Assembly (NCBI GenBank): GCA_036008685.1
Contig: DASYNF010000209.1
Coordinates: forward strand, 1 to 48,239
Direction: 5' to 3'
DNA length: 48,239 nt
Origin: Actinomadura_C sp036008685
GTDB lineage: Bacteria; Actinomycetota; Actinomycetes; Streptosporangiales; Streptosporangiaceae
The position numbers were made by a program, and so were the translations under genes. Within the stretch, counting starts at the first letter, position 1; each line of letters starts with the position of its first letter. Under the pieces are notes generated by a model. It ran no database searches. It saw nothing but the letters and a program-made list of their open reading frames with translations, and had not been told where the DNA came from. This document shows, in pieces, positions 16,709 to 24,173 of the stretch.

Positions 16709-17012
16709 CGCCACGGGAGCGCTGGACCCTCGGCGTTCGCCGCAGCCGGGCCTGCCAGCAGGCCCGGTGCCAGTGCCGCCGGTCCTCCGGCCCACGCCGA
16801 TCCACCGGCCAGGCGACCACGTGCCCGATGCCCGGGGAGATCTCCTGGTCACAACCGGGACAACGGTAGGGCTTGGTGGCGTTGGCCGGTGCCACCGTAC
16901 GGACCACCCAGTCGCCGTCGGGCGCCTCTTCGGTCCGCTCGAGCCCACCGGACCACGAGCCGCTGATGGACAGACGGCCCTCAGCATCACGGCGGTTTTT
17001 ACGGGGGCTCAT
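16695..17012 (-). CDS. Small conserved zinc-binding-type protein of unknown function
   Basis: 105 aa from ATG 17012. A probable treble-clef metal site is visible: CPGC at about 51-54 and, 27 residues on, HWHRAC, giving a C-x2-C ... H-x2-C arrangement. The N-terminus is basic, the middle carries WVVRTVAPANATKPYRCPGC and the C-terminus is Arg-rich. I recognise this as an actinobacterial conserved hypothetical lying between hydrolase and dehydrogenase genes; no function is known. The C-terminal residues are encoded by the tandem repeat and probably vary. Confidence 0.75.
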   Translation of the reverse strand: MSPRKNRRDAEGRLSISGSWSGGLERTEEAPDGDWVVRTVAPANATKPYRCPGCDQEISPGIGHVVAWPVDRRGPEDRRHWHRACWQARLRRTPRVQRSRGAPRY

Positions 17013-17062
17013 GACATAAGCGTACGGATGGGGCGTACTACTCGTGATCGCGGACGGCGACG

Positions 17063-18832
17063 TCAGCGCAGGGTCCGGCCCGCCCGGACATACTCCTTCA
17101 GCATGGGTACGGGCGCCAGCGCCGGCTCGCGTGACTCGGCGTAGAGAGCCTCGAGGCCACGAACCGCCCGGTCCAGGCCGAGCCTGTCCAGATCGGCGAT
17201 CGGACCGGCCGGATATCCACAGCCCAGGGTCATCGCGGCATCGATCGCATCGGCGTCGGCGTAGCCGGCCTCCAGCATCCGCACGGCATCGTTGAGGTAC
17301 GGCCAGCGCAGCGCGTCCACGATGAACCCGGCCCGGTCCTGACAGCGGACCACGTGCCCGGCCGGCGTTTCGGCCAGCCTGATGGCGCGGCGGACCACGC
17401 CCGGATCGCTGAGGACCGTGGACACGACCTCCACGACCCTGCCGCCCGGACCGGCGAAGCGCATGCCCACGACCCGGTCCGGGCGCGCGGCCGCCGTCGC
17501 GATGTCGATCACCGGCACCGTCGAGGAGGTGGTCGCGACGACGGCCCCCGGCTTCGCCACGTCGTCGAGTGCGGCGATGAGCGATCGCTTGACCTCGAGG
17601 TCCTCCGGACCCGCCTCGATCACCAGGTCACAGTCGGCGAGCTCCCGCGGCCCGGACGCGACGCCGACCCGCCGCAAGGCGTTCTTCTTCCCGTCCTCGT
17701 CCAGGTCACCCGCGGAGACGGCCCGGTCCAGCGACTCCTCGAGCCGCGCCGGCAACGGCCCGGCCGGGTCGGGCCGGCCCGGATCGCCGGGCACGAACCT
17801 GACCTCGTGGCCCGCGAGGCAGGCGATCTCGACGACGGAGAGGGCGGCATCCCCGGAGCCCATCACACCGACGAGCGGCGGCTCCACCCTCCCGGACTCC
17901 GCCTCCTCGAACTCCACAGGCTCCACGGGCGCCGGCGCGGACGCCGCGGGGCCGTCGGTGACCACCGCTGAGCCCGGCCTGTCATAGGTGTAGAAGCCGC
18001 GGCCGGTCTTGCGCCCGAGCAGGCCCGCGGTCACGAGCTGCCGCAGGAGGGGCGCGGGTGCGTGCCTGCGGTCCCTGCTCTCGGCGTGGATGGCCTCGAG
18101 CACCTCCAGCGCGGTATCGAGGCCGATCAGGTCGAGAAGGGTCAGCGGTCCCATGGGCAGCCCGGCGCCGGCCTTCATGGCGGTGTCGATGTCCTCCCGG
18201 CTCGCGTGGCCGGAGTCGTACATCCACGCCGCCTGGTTGAGATAACCGAACAGCAGCCGATTGGCGATGAAACCGGCCCGGTCGCCGATGGTCACCGGCA
18301 CCTTGCCGAGGCCGCGCACGAAGTCCGCGACCCTGGCCACGTGCCCCTCGTCCGTGAGGACCGTGCCGATGACCTCGACGAGCTTCATCACCGGTGCCGG
18401 GTTGAAGAAGTGGACGCCCACGATGGCGGCACGGCGCCCGGTGGTGACCGCGATGTCGGTCACCGACAGCGAGGAGGTGTTGGTCGCCAGGACCGCGTCC
18501 GCCCGGCACACGCGGTCGAGCTCGGCGAACACCGACCGCTTGAGCTCCAGCCGCTCGGGGACCGCCTCGATCACGAGGTCGCAGTCGCTCAGCGCCGAGA
18601 ACCCGGTGGCGAGCTCGACGCGGCCGAGGATCTCGGCCTGCTGCTCCTCGGTCAGCCTGCCCCGCCTGACCGCCCGGCCGGTGGAGCTCTCGAGGTGGGC
18701 GCGGCCGCGTTCCAGCGCCGCCTGGCCGACCTCGACCCCCACGACGTCGTGGCCGCCACGGGCCACGACCTCGGCGATCCCGGCGCCCATCGTGCCCAGC
18801 CCGACCACTCCGACCTTGCGGAACCCGCTCAT
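17063..18832 (-). CDS. Double-domain 3-hydroxyacyl-CoA dehydrogenase with a degenerate second half
   Basis: 589 aa from ATG 18832; GTG 18835 is an equal alternative, both behind AGGGAG. The first half has a complete enzyme: Rossmann VGLGTMGAGIAEV, catalytic HFFNPAPVMKLVEV and C-terminal domain GDRAGFIANRLLFGYLNQA. The second half repeats the same layout after a linker, with VGVMGSGDAALSVVEIA and CQDRAGFIVDALRWPYLNDA. But the catalytic motif has become MRFAGPGGRVVEV, without the histidine. So one half is active and the other is probably structural. It oxidises 3-hydroxyacyl-CoA with NAD, in beta-oxidation or butyrate metabolism, and fits the acyl-CoA theme of icmA and the thiolase. Confidence 0.9.
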   Translation of the reverse strand: MSGFRKVGVVGLGTMGAGIAEVVARGGHDVVGVEVGQAALERGRAHLESSTGRAVRRGRLTEEQQAEILGRVELATGFSALSDCDLVIEAVPERLELKRSVFAELDRVCRADAVLATNTSSLSVTDIAVTTGRRAAIVGVHFFNPAPVMKLVEVIGTVLTDEGHVARVADFVRGLGKVPVTIGDRAGFIANRLLFGYLNQAAWMYDSGHASREDIDTAMKAGAGLPMGPLTLLDLIGLDTALEVLEAIHAESRDRRHAPAPLLRQLVTAGLLGRKTGRGFYTYDRPGSAVVTDGPAASAPAPVEPVEFEEAESGRVEPPLVGVMGSGDAALSVVEIACLAGHEVRFVPGDPGRPDPAGPLPARLEESLDRAVSAGDLDEDGKKNALRRVGVASGPRELADCDLVIEAGPEDLEVKRSLIAALDDVAKPGAVVATTSSTVPVIDIATAAARPDRVVGMRFAGPGGRVVEVVSTVLSDPGVVRRAIRLAETPAGHVVRCQDRAGFIVDALRWPYLNDAVRMLEAGYADADAIDAAMTLGCGYPAGPIADLDRLGLDRAVRGLEALYAESREPALAPVPMLKEYVRAGRTLR

Positions 18833-18905
18833 CACCGCTCGCTCCCTGTCCGCCGATTCACCCGATCCAGAGTCTCGCAGACACTTTCTCTGGTACGAAC
18901 GGCAC

Positions 18906-19895
18906 GTGCGCTTTGGGGTCTTCCTGCCGGCGGGCCAGTTCCCCGGCCAAAGTCACGGCGACGCGCTGGCCCGTACGGTCGAGGCGGCCGTGGCCGCGGA
19001 GCGGGCCGGATTCGATGACGTCTGGGTCGCCGAACACCACTTCATGTCCTATGGCGTGTGCCCGTCGGCCGTGACACTGGCGGGCTATCTCCTGGGCGCC
19101 ACCACGACGATCGAGGTGGGCACGGCGGTCAGCGTCCTGTCCAACCAGCATCCGGTCGCGCTGGCGGAGCAGGCCGCGCTGCTGTCCCTGGTCTCCGGCG
19201 GCCGGTTCCGGCTCGGCGTGGGCCGCGGCGGCCCATGGATGGATCTCGAGGTGTTCGGCACCGGGATCGAGCGCTTCGAGGAGGGTTTCCCGGAGTCACT
19301 GGACCTCCTGCTGGCCTGGCTGTCGGGTGACCGCGTGTCGTGGCCCGGGGAGCGTTTCCGGTTCCGCGAGGTCCCCGTGGTGCCGCGACCGGCCGTTCCG
19401 CCTCCCGTCGTGGTCGCCTGCACGTCTCCGGCCACGGAGGCGCTCGCCGCGTCCCGGCGCCTGCCGATGCTGCTGGGCATGCACATCGGCGACGACGCCA
19501 AGGCGGAGGCCGTCGCACGTTATACCGACGCGGCGGGTCCGGCGGCCCACATCGCGACCGGCGTGGCCCATGTCGCCGACAGCCGTGCGGAGGCGGTACG
19601 GACGGTCCGCCGCGAACTGCCCCGCTGGCTCGGGCCCGGTCTGGCCGGCTATGTGGCGGTCGACGACCGGCCGCGCGCGGAGCGCGATCCGGCCGAATAC
19701 GCCCGGCTGCTGTGCGACCTGCACCCGATCGGGACCCCGGACGACTGCGTGGCCGGCCTCCGGGCGACGGCGGCCAAGACCGGGATCGGGCACATCATCT
19801 TGATGGTGGACTGCACCGGCTCCCGGGAACGGACCCTCGAGACCATCGCCCGCCTGGGTTCGGAGGTCCTCCCCCGGGTCCGCACCTCGTCGTGA
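18906..19895 (+). CDS. LLM-class (luciferase-like) flavin-dependent oxidoreductase
   Basis: 329 aa from GTG 18906; homologues begin MRFGVFLPAGQFPG. The TIM-barrel markers are present: DDVWVAEHHFMSYGVCPSA, GTAVSVLSNQHPVALAEQAALLSLVSGGRFRLGVGRGG and the closing TPDDCVAGLRATAAKTGIGHIILMV. It would use FMNH2 or F420 and a small organic substrate; actinomycetes use both cofactors and sequence alone does not decide. No ribosome site is visible, so translation may be leaderless. It is divergent from the hydroxyacyl-CoA dehydrogenase. Confidence 0.88.
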   Translation: MRFGVFLPAGQFPGQSHGDALARTVEAAVAAERAGFDDVWVAEHHFMSYGVCPSAVTLAGYLLGATTTIEVGTAVSVLSNQHPVALAEQAALLSLVSGGRFRLGVGRGGPWMDLEVFGTGIERFEEGFPESLDLLLAWLSGDRVSWPGERFRFREVPVVPRPAVPPPVVVACTSPATEALAASRRLPMLLGMHIGDDAKAEAVARYTDAAGPAAHIATGVAHVADSRAEAVRTVRRELPRWLGPGLAGYVAVDDRPRAERDPAEYARLLCDLHPIGTPDDCVAGLRATAAKTGIGHIILMVDCTGSRERTLETIARLGSEVLPRVRTSS

Positions 19896-19934
19896 TCTCG
19901 TGGTCGCCCGCGCGCGAACGACCACGAGATCACG
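19891..19934. terminator. Perfect 16-bp bidirectional terminator hairpin
   Basis: CGTGATCTCGTGGTCG (19891-19906) pairs fully with CGACCACGAGATCACG (19919-19934) across a 12-nt loop. The left arm includes the TGA stop of the oxidoreductase gene, and the right arm ends 14 nt before the end of the convergent gene, so one structure serves both. Confidence 0.88.
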
Positions 19935-19947
19935 GTGAGGGAGTGGG

Positions 19948-20340
19948 TCAGCAGTCCCGGAGCTCCGGCGACTGGTTGAGGATCTGCTCACGTGGCGTCA
20001 CGAACCGCCGGTAGGTCTCGCCGGTGGCCGAGGCGGCCGGGAAGACCGCGACGCGGTGGCAGTTCTGGAAGGCCAGTTTGACGCCGAAGTAACGTTCGAG
20101 CGTGTCGCGCATCGCGTCGCTGGCGAGCACGCGCAGCAACTGGCCGCGGGCCTGCTCGTCCGGCGGCGGGGTCTGGTTGTCGGCGAAGTCCCCGCCGTCG
20201 ACCTGGAGCCGGGCCACGAGGCCACTGATCATTTCCCACGCGTAGGGAAGAGAGGTACGGATGCAGTCGACGAACGCCGCGTCGTCGACATCGCCGCGCT
20301 CGGCCTTCTGCAGGAGTTCCGGGGATACGTCAAGGGACAT
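19948..20340 (-). CDS. SCO5389-family conserved protein
   Basis: 130 aa from ATG 20340, with AAAGGAA 6 nt upstream. The sequence MSLDVSPELLQKAERGDVDDAAFVDCIRTSLPYAWEMIS...NQTPPPDEQARGQLLRVLASDAMRDTLERYFGVKLAFQNCHRVAVF...LNQSPELRDC is nearly the same as the Streptomyces SCO5389 product that I recall, down to the ending. It is soluble and mainly helical with a short strand region. There is no known function despite strong conservation. It lies between the convergent oxidoreductase gene and the GNAT gene. Confidence 0.85.
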   Translation of the reverse strand: MSLDVSPELLQKAERGDVDDAAFVDCIRTSLPYAWEMISGLVARLQVDGGDFADNQTPPPDEQARGQLLRVLASDAMRDTLERYFGVKLAFQNCHRVAVFPAASATGETYRRFVTPREQILNQSPELRDC

Positions 20341-20444
20341 GGGGGTTCCTTTCTCCGGTCGGGAGTAACCCGCTTCTGCGACGTTAATCAGTGCATCCGG
20401 AGCCGTCCAGGCCTGTGGAAGGGACAGTCCGCCCATCGAGGCCC

Positions 20445-20505
20445 AGCTGTCACAGCTGTCACAGCGGCTTCAGGGCTTCAGGGCTTCAGGGCTTCAGGGC
20501 TTCAG
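20445..20505. repeat. Short tandem repeats at the 3' end of the GNAT gene
   Basis: Two copies of AGCTGTCAC (20445-20462) are followed by five perfect copies of the octamer GGCTTCAG (20466-20505). The GNAT gene enters the array and stops in it (TGA at 20494-20496), so the copies beyond the stop do not alter the protein. The array is a good typing locus. Confidence 0.85.
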
Positions 20506-20994
20506 GGCCACGAGACCGCGGCCCATGAGGACGTCGTCGACATAGCGGCCGTCGATCAGGAATTCCTCGGGGAGGACACCCTCGACGGTGAACCCCGCGG
20601 CCTCGTACAGCTTCCGAGCACGTGTGTTCACCGAGAGCACGCGGAGCGTGATGCGGCGGGCCCCCTGCCTGCGGGCCTCTTCGCACACGGCCTCCAGCAG
20701 CATCCGGCCCAGCCCCTGGCCGCGCTCCGCGGGGTCGACGGCGAAACCCTGGATCTGCCGGACGTGATCGCCACTCGGCAAGGCCACGGGCTGCACGAGC
20801 CGGATGAAGCCGACGATCCGGCCGATCCGCTCGGCCACGAGGAACTGCTCGGGCGGATGCCCGAGGTCGAAGAAGGCCGAACCCGGCTCGGGCTTGGGAC
20901 TCACCGCGTTGTCCGGCCCCCAGGTCGCGACATCGAGGTCGGACAGGGCCCCCTCGTCGCCGAGGACGGCCGGCCGGATCCATGTGCCGCTCAC
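20494..20994 (-). CDS. GNAT-family N-acetyltransferase
   Basis: 166 aa from GTG 20994, which begins MSGTWIRPAVLGDEGAL. A -10-like TAGGCT ends exactly 7 nt before it and there is no ribosome site, so the mRNA is probably leaderless. The acetyl-CoA site is clear: IQGFAVDPAERGQGLGRMLLEAVCEEA (about 88-114), then RRITLRVLSVNTRARKLYEAAGF. The closing EEFLIDGRYVDDVLMGR is typical of RimI/PhnO-like enzymes. The acceptor is unknown. The final codons lie in an octamer repeat. Confidence 0.87.
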   Translation of the reverse strand: MSGTWIRPAVLGDEGALSDLDVATWGPDNAVSPKPEPGSAFFDLGHPPEQFLVAERIGRIVGFIRLVQPVALPSGDHVRQIQGFAVDPAERGQGLGRMLLEAVCEEARRQGARRITLRVLSVNTRARKLYEAAGFTVEGVLPEEFLIDGRYVDDVLMGRGLVALKP

Positions 20995-21120
20995 CCGGGG
21001 CAGCCTAGTCTCCGGTCGCCGGCTCCTCGCCGGCAGTCGCACACGTCCGAGTCGTCCCATCGGATGAATCGTAGGGGCATCGGGACGCCCCGGTCCCTCG
21101 GCTCACTAAGGTGGGGGACC

Positions 21121-21807
21121 GTGCGTCTCGTCATCGCCCGGTGCAGCGTCGATTACGTTGGCCGGCTCACCGCCCACCTGCCCATGGCTCCACGGCTCAT
21201 CCTGATAAAAGCTGACAAATCGGTCTCGATCCATGCGGACGACCGTGCCTTCAAGCCGCTCAACTGGATGAACCCGCCGTGCACGCTCCGAGAGCAGGCG
21301 CTCGAGGACGACGAGTCCGGGGCCATCTCCCGCTGGACCGTCACGCACGGCAAGTCCGGTGAGAAGCTCATCCTCACCATCGAGGAGATCCTGCACGATT
21401 CCAGCCATGTGCTGGGGATCGATCCGGGCCTGCGCAAGGACGGGGTCGAGGCGCACCTGCAGGAACTGCTCGCGGAGCACATCACCACGCTCGGCAAGGG
21501 CTGGTCCCTGATCCGGCGCGAATACCCCACCGCCATCGGCCCGGTGGACATCCTGTGCCGTGATCACAGCAACGCGACGGTCGCCGTGGAGATCAAACGG
21601 CGCGGCGAGATCGACGGGGTCGAGCAGCTCACCCGCTATCTCGAGCTGCTCAACCGCGACCCGCTCATCGCCCCGGTCCGGGGGATCTTCGCGGCGCAGG
21701 AGATCAAACCGCAGGCCAGGGTCCTCGCCATCGACCGGGGCATCCACTGCGTCACCCTGGACTACGACGCCCTCCGCGGGATCGAGCGCGACGGCACACT
21801 GTTCTGA
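21121..21807 (+). CDS. nucS: Mismatch-specific endonuclease NucS
   Basis: 228 aa from GTG 21121. NucS is the actinobacterial and archaeal enzyme that replaces MutS/MutL, cutting both strands near G-T, G-G and T-T mismatches. The N-terminal DNA-binding/dimerisation part reads VRLVIARCSVDYVGRLTAHLPMAPRLILIKADKSVSIHADDRAFKPLNWM. The C-terminal RecB-like nuclease core has Asp143 (GPVDILCRD), Glu157 and Lys159 (VAVEIKRRG), and the helix VEQLTRYLELL. The C-terminal end is complete. TAAGGT ends 8 nt before the GTG. No mutS or mutL is visible here, as expected. Confidence 0.95.
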   Translation: MRLVIARCSVDYVGRLTAHLPMAPRLILIKADKSVSIHADDRAFKPLNWMNPPCTLREQALEDDESGAISRWTVTHGKSGEKLILTIEEILHDSSHVLGIDPGLRKDGVEAHLQELLAEHITTLGKGWSLIRREYPTAIGPVDILCRDHSNATVAVEIKRRGEIDGVEQLTRYLELLNRDPLIAPVRGIFAAQEIKPQARVLAIDRGIHCVTLDYDALRGIERDGTLF

Positions 21808-22160
21808 TGACCTGGTCCGACAGCCTTTCCTGAGGACCTGCCCCGACCACCGGCTCTGACGACCTGCTCTGGCCACCTGCTCTGGCCACCTGTCTCTGGC
21901 CACCTGTCTCTGACGACCGGGTCGCGAGGCCCTTCCCGGCCGCCGCCCTCCGGACCGGCCGGTGAGCCGGCTCGCCGGCGTGGGCCGCGGCGGGCCCCCG
22001 GTCCGGAGGCCGGAGAGACGCCCCCCGGCATCCGGAGACGACCGGTAGCCTGCGAGGCGTGCCTGCCGGCACGGCGGCCCGACGGCCACAGGCCAGCGGG
22101 TCACCGCGGACCCCGATGCGGCCGGCCGGACCAGATCGCCACGGTTGCTCAGAAAGGGTC
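21808..22160. repeat. Gene-free stretch with 13/14-bp tandem repeats and a long hairpin
   Basis: From about 21809 to 21920 the sequence is made of diverged 13-14-bp units of the type CTCTGGCCACCTG/CTCTGACGACCTG; the three central copies are nearly identical. Then CCTCCGGACCGG (21947-21958) pairs perfectly with CCGGTCCGGAGG (21998-22009) across a 39-nt GC-rich loop. The hairpin can end nucS transcription. No ORF in this stretch has support. Confidence 0.7.
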
Positions 22161-22952
22161 ATGATGGGAACGGTTCACAAGATGGGGCGCAGCCGTGCGA
22201 GCCTGCGGCCCAGCCCGGTGTTCCTCGCCATCCTCGGGGCGACCGTGCTCTGCGGTCTGGTCGTGTGGCGCTACGGCAACATGGTCGAACGGCCCGCCCG
22301 GCTCGCGTTGTTCGGCTTGGTCATCGGCGGCTGGATCGTGTCGCTGTGCCTGCACGAGTTCGGCCATGCCTACTCCGCCTACCGATCCGGTGACGACGGC
22401 ATCGCGACCAAGGGCTATCTCAGCCTGAACCCGATGAAGTACACCGACCCGATCCTCAGCTTCGCGATCCCGGTGCTGTTCATCCTGATCGGCGGCATCG
22501 GCCTCCCGGGCGGAGCCGTGTGGATCGACCGGGGCAGGATCCCGGGCCGGCTCCGGCACAGCCTCGTGTCCGCGGCCGGCCCGCTGGCCAACCTCGCCTT
22601 CGCGCTCGTGCTGGCCGTGGTCGTGAACGGCCTCGCCGAGGACGGCCACAAGATCTTCTGGTCCGGTGTGGCGTTTCTGACGTTCCTGCAGGTCACCGCC
22701 GCGCTGCTGAACCTGCTGCCGGTGCCCGGACTGGACGGATTCGGCATCATCGAGCCGTACCTCCCCCGCCCTCTCGTGCACAAGGCCAACGACATCGGCG
22801 GCTACGCCTTCTTCATCCTGATCGCCCTGCTCTGGCTCGGACCCGTCAACCGGGCGTTCTTCGGCGCGGTCTACAACCTCACCGACGCCCTCGGCGTCGG
22901 CCGGCTCCCCATCGAGCTCGGTCACTTCCTCTTCCAGTTCTGGCAGAGCTGA
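22161..22952 (+). CDS. Site-2-protease (M50) family membrane metalloprotease
   Basis: 263 aa from the first of two ATGs at 22161, with GAAAGGG just upstream. The zinc site HEFGH lies inside a membrane segment (His65, Glu66, His69, in VSLCLHEFGHAYSAY), and the third ligand is Asp192 in NLLPVPGLDGF. Around these are about five to six hydrophobic segments, including FLAILGATVLCGLVVW, ILSFAIPVLFILIGGI, PLANLAFALVLAVVVNGL and GYAFFILIALLWLGPV. There is no PDZ or CBS domain, as in the compact rhomboid-like Rip3/YwhC group. It would cleave membrane-anchored proteins such as anti-sigma factors; the substrate is not nearby. Confidence 0.9.
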   Translation: MMGTVHKMGRSRASLRPSPVFLAILGATVLCGLVVWRYGNMVERPARLALFGLVIGGWIVSLCLHEFGHAYSAYRSGDDGIATKGYLSLNPMKYTDPILSFAIPVLFILIGGIGLPGGAVWIDRGRIPGRLRHSLVSAAGPLANLAFALVLAVVVNGLAEDGHKIFWSGVAFLTFLQVTAALLNLLPVPGLDGFGIIEPYLPRPLVHKANDIGGYAFFILIALLWLGPVNRAFFGAVYNLTDALGVGRLPIELGHFLFQFWQS

Positions 22953-23006
22953 CCTCTGGGGACGACTCCGGCATGCCCCAGGGTCACCGTCGCCGGCGCG
23001 CCTAAG

Positions 23007-23037
23007 CCGGTCCCGCCGCGTCTCTGAGGCGGGCCGG
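23007..23037 (+). terminator. Hairpin terminator after the M50 protease gene
   Basis: Arms CCGG-t-CCCGCC (23007-23017) and GGCGGGCCGG (23028-23037), with one bulged T and a 10-nt loop, 54 nt downstream of the stop. Confidence 0.7.
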
Positions 23038-23143
23038 GGCCCTGGGATAGGGCGTCATCCCGATGTGGCCTGCCGGGCCTTAGGGCGAAGCTCATGGTCG
23101 TGGGGCCGGGAGACACCGGCCCGCCGACCGAGGAGCAGTCCAG

Positions 23144-23251
23144 ATGCATCCCCCCACCGAAGTCCTCAAGGCCATCATCAAGGACCGCGTACGCCGTCTC
23201 CAGGCCGAGGCCGAGGCCGCGAGCCTCGCCCGCAAGGCACGGAAACGATGA
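23144..23251 (+). CDS. Possible 35-aa basic helical small protein
   Basis: ATG 23144 is preceded by GAGGAG at 23130-23135 at an 8-nt distance, and the 35 codons show the local GC-rich third positions. The peptide is MHPPTEVLKAIIKDRVRRL followed by QAEAEAASLARKARKR: a single amphipathic helix with a strongly basic C-terminus, the kind of protein that binds nucleic acid or membrane. It lies between two hairpin terminators, so it would have its own transcript. It could be a chance ORF; the ribosome site and codon use favour it being real. Confidence 0.45.
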   Translation: MHPPTEVLKAIIKDRVRRLQAEAEAASLARKARKR

Positions 23252-23296
23252 ACCGCGGCCGGCGCCCGTGTCCCGCACGGTCGCCCGGCCGCCGGT

Positions 23297-23316
23297 CCGG
23301 CGGGCGCCTCCGCCGG
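23297..23316 (+). terminator. Hairpin terminator after the 35-aa ORF
   Basis: Perfect arms CCGGCGG (23297-23303) and CCGCCGG (23310-23316) with a GCGCCT loop, about 45 nt past the stop. Confidence 0.5.
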
Positions 23317-23368
23317 TGCCCCGGGGCGGACTCCGATCACACTGAGTGACTGCGTCTAGGGTGAGCCT

Positions 23369-24028
23369 ATGGCAATGAAACATGAAGAGACCCCGGTGGT
23401 GCTGTCCCGGATCTACACCCGGACGGGTGACGACGGCACGACGGGACTGGGCGACGGCAGCCGGACCGGCAAGACCGACCCCAGGCTCGCCGCCTACGCC
23501 GACGTGGAGGAGGCCAACAGCGCCATAGGTGTGGCCGTGGCCATGGGCGATCTCCCCCCCGAGGTGGTCACGGAGCTCACCCGGATCCAGAACGACCTCT
23601 TCGATGTCGGAGCGGACCTGTGTGCTCCCGTGGTGGAGAACCCTCCGTACCCCCCGCTCCGCGTCGAGGACCGCTATATCGACCGGCTGGAGGAGGCCTG
23701 CGACCTCTACAACGAGCAGCTCCGGCCGCTTCGCAGCTTCATCCTCCCGGGGGGCGTTCCAGGCGCGGCCCTGCTCCACGTCGCCCGTACATCCGTACGA
23801 AGGGCGGAGCGTTCGACCTGGGCCGCGCTGGAGGCCCATGGCGCCACCGCACCCGGCGAGGTGTCCGCGGCGGCCGCACCCGGCGAGGCGTCATCCGAGG
23901 GGGGCGTCAACCCGCTGACCGCCAAATATCTCAACCGGCTGTCGGACCTGCTGTTCATCCTGACCCGCGTGGTCAACGCCGACCACAGCGACCTCCTGTG
24001 GAGGCCCGGCGGCCCCGCCTCCGCATGA
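23369..24028 (+). CDS. Cob(I)alamin adenosyltransferase, PduO type
   Basis: 219 aa from ATG 23369. A -10-like TAGGGT ends 6 nt before the start, suggesting a leaderless or very short leader. The ATP-binding N-terminus reads SRIYTRTGDDGTTGLGDGSRTGKTDPR, followed by the helix bundle with ADVEEANSAIGVA, RTSVRRAER and YLNRLSDLLFIL. An Ala/Gly/Glu-rich insert of about 25 residues (around 155-180) separates the last two helices and makes the protein longer than the usual 190. It makes adenosylcobalamin, the cofactor for IcmA in this window. Confidence 0.93.
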   Translation: MAMKHEETPVVLSRIYTRTGDDGTTGLGDGSRTGKTDPRLAAYADVEEANSAIGVAVAMGDLPPEVVTELTRIQNDLFDVGADLCAPVVENPPYPPLRVEDRYIDRLEEACDLYNEQLRPLRSFILPGGVPGAALLHVARTSVRRAERSTWAALEAHGATAPGEVSAAAAPGEASSEGGVNPLTAKYLNRLSDLLFILTRVVNADHSDLLWRPGGPASA

Positions 24029-24063
24029 CGGTGGGCCATGACGGTGGGCCATGACGGTGCGCC
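24025..24063. repeat. 13-bp tandem repeat (three copies) at the end of the adenosyltransferase gene
   Basis: ATGACGGTGGGCC occurs twice and once with one change (24025-24037, 24038-24050, 24051-24063). The first copy contains the TGA stop of the gene. Each copy starts with ATGA. Confidence 0.85.
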
Positions 24064-24124
24064 GGCCCACCCCGGAGCGGCCGGGGCGATACGGCCTGTT
24101 CCCACGGCCTCTCCCCGGCGGGGT

Positions 24125-24152
24125 GGTCCCGGTCCGGCGATGGGCCGGGACC
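24125..24152. terminator. Terminator between the adenosyltransferase gene and the end of the atp operon
   Basis: Arms GGTCCCGG (24125-24132) and CCGGGACC (24145-24152), perfect 8 bp with a 12-nt loop, between two converging transcripts. Confidence 0.6.
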
Positions 24153-24173
24153 GGGCCGGGACGCCGAAACGCC

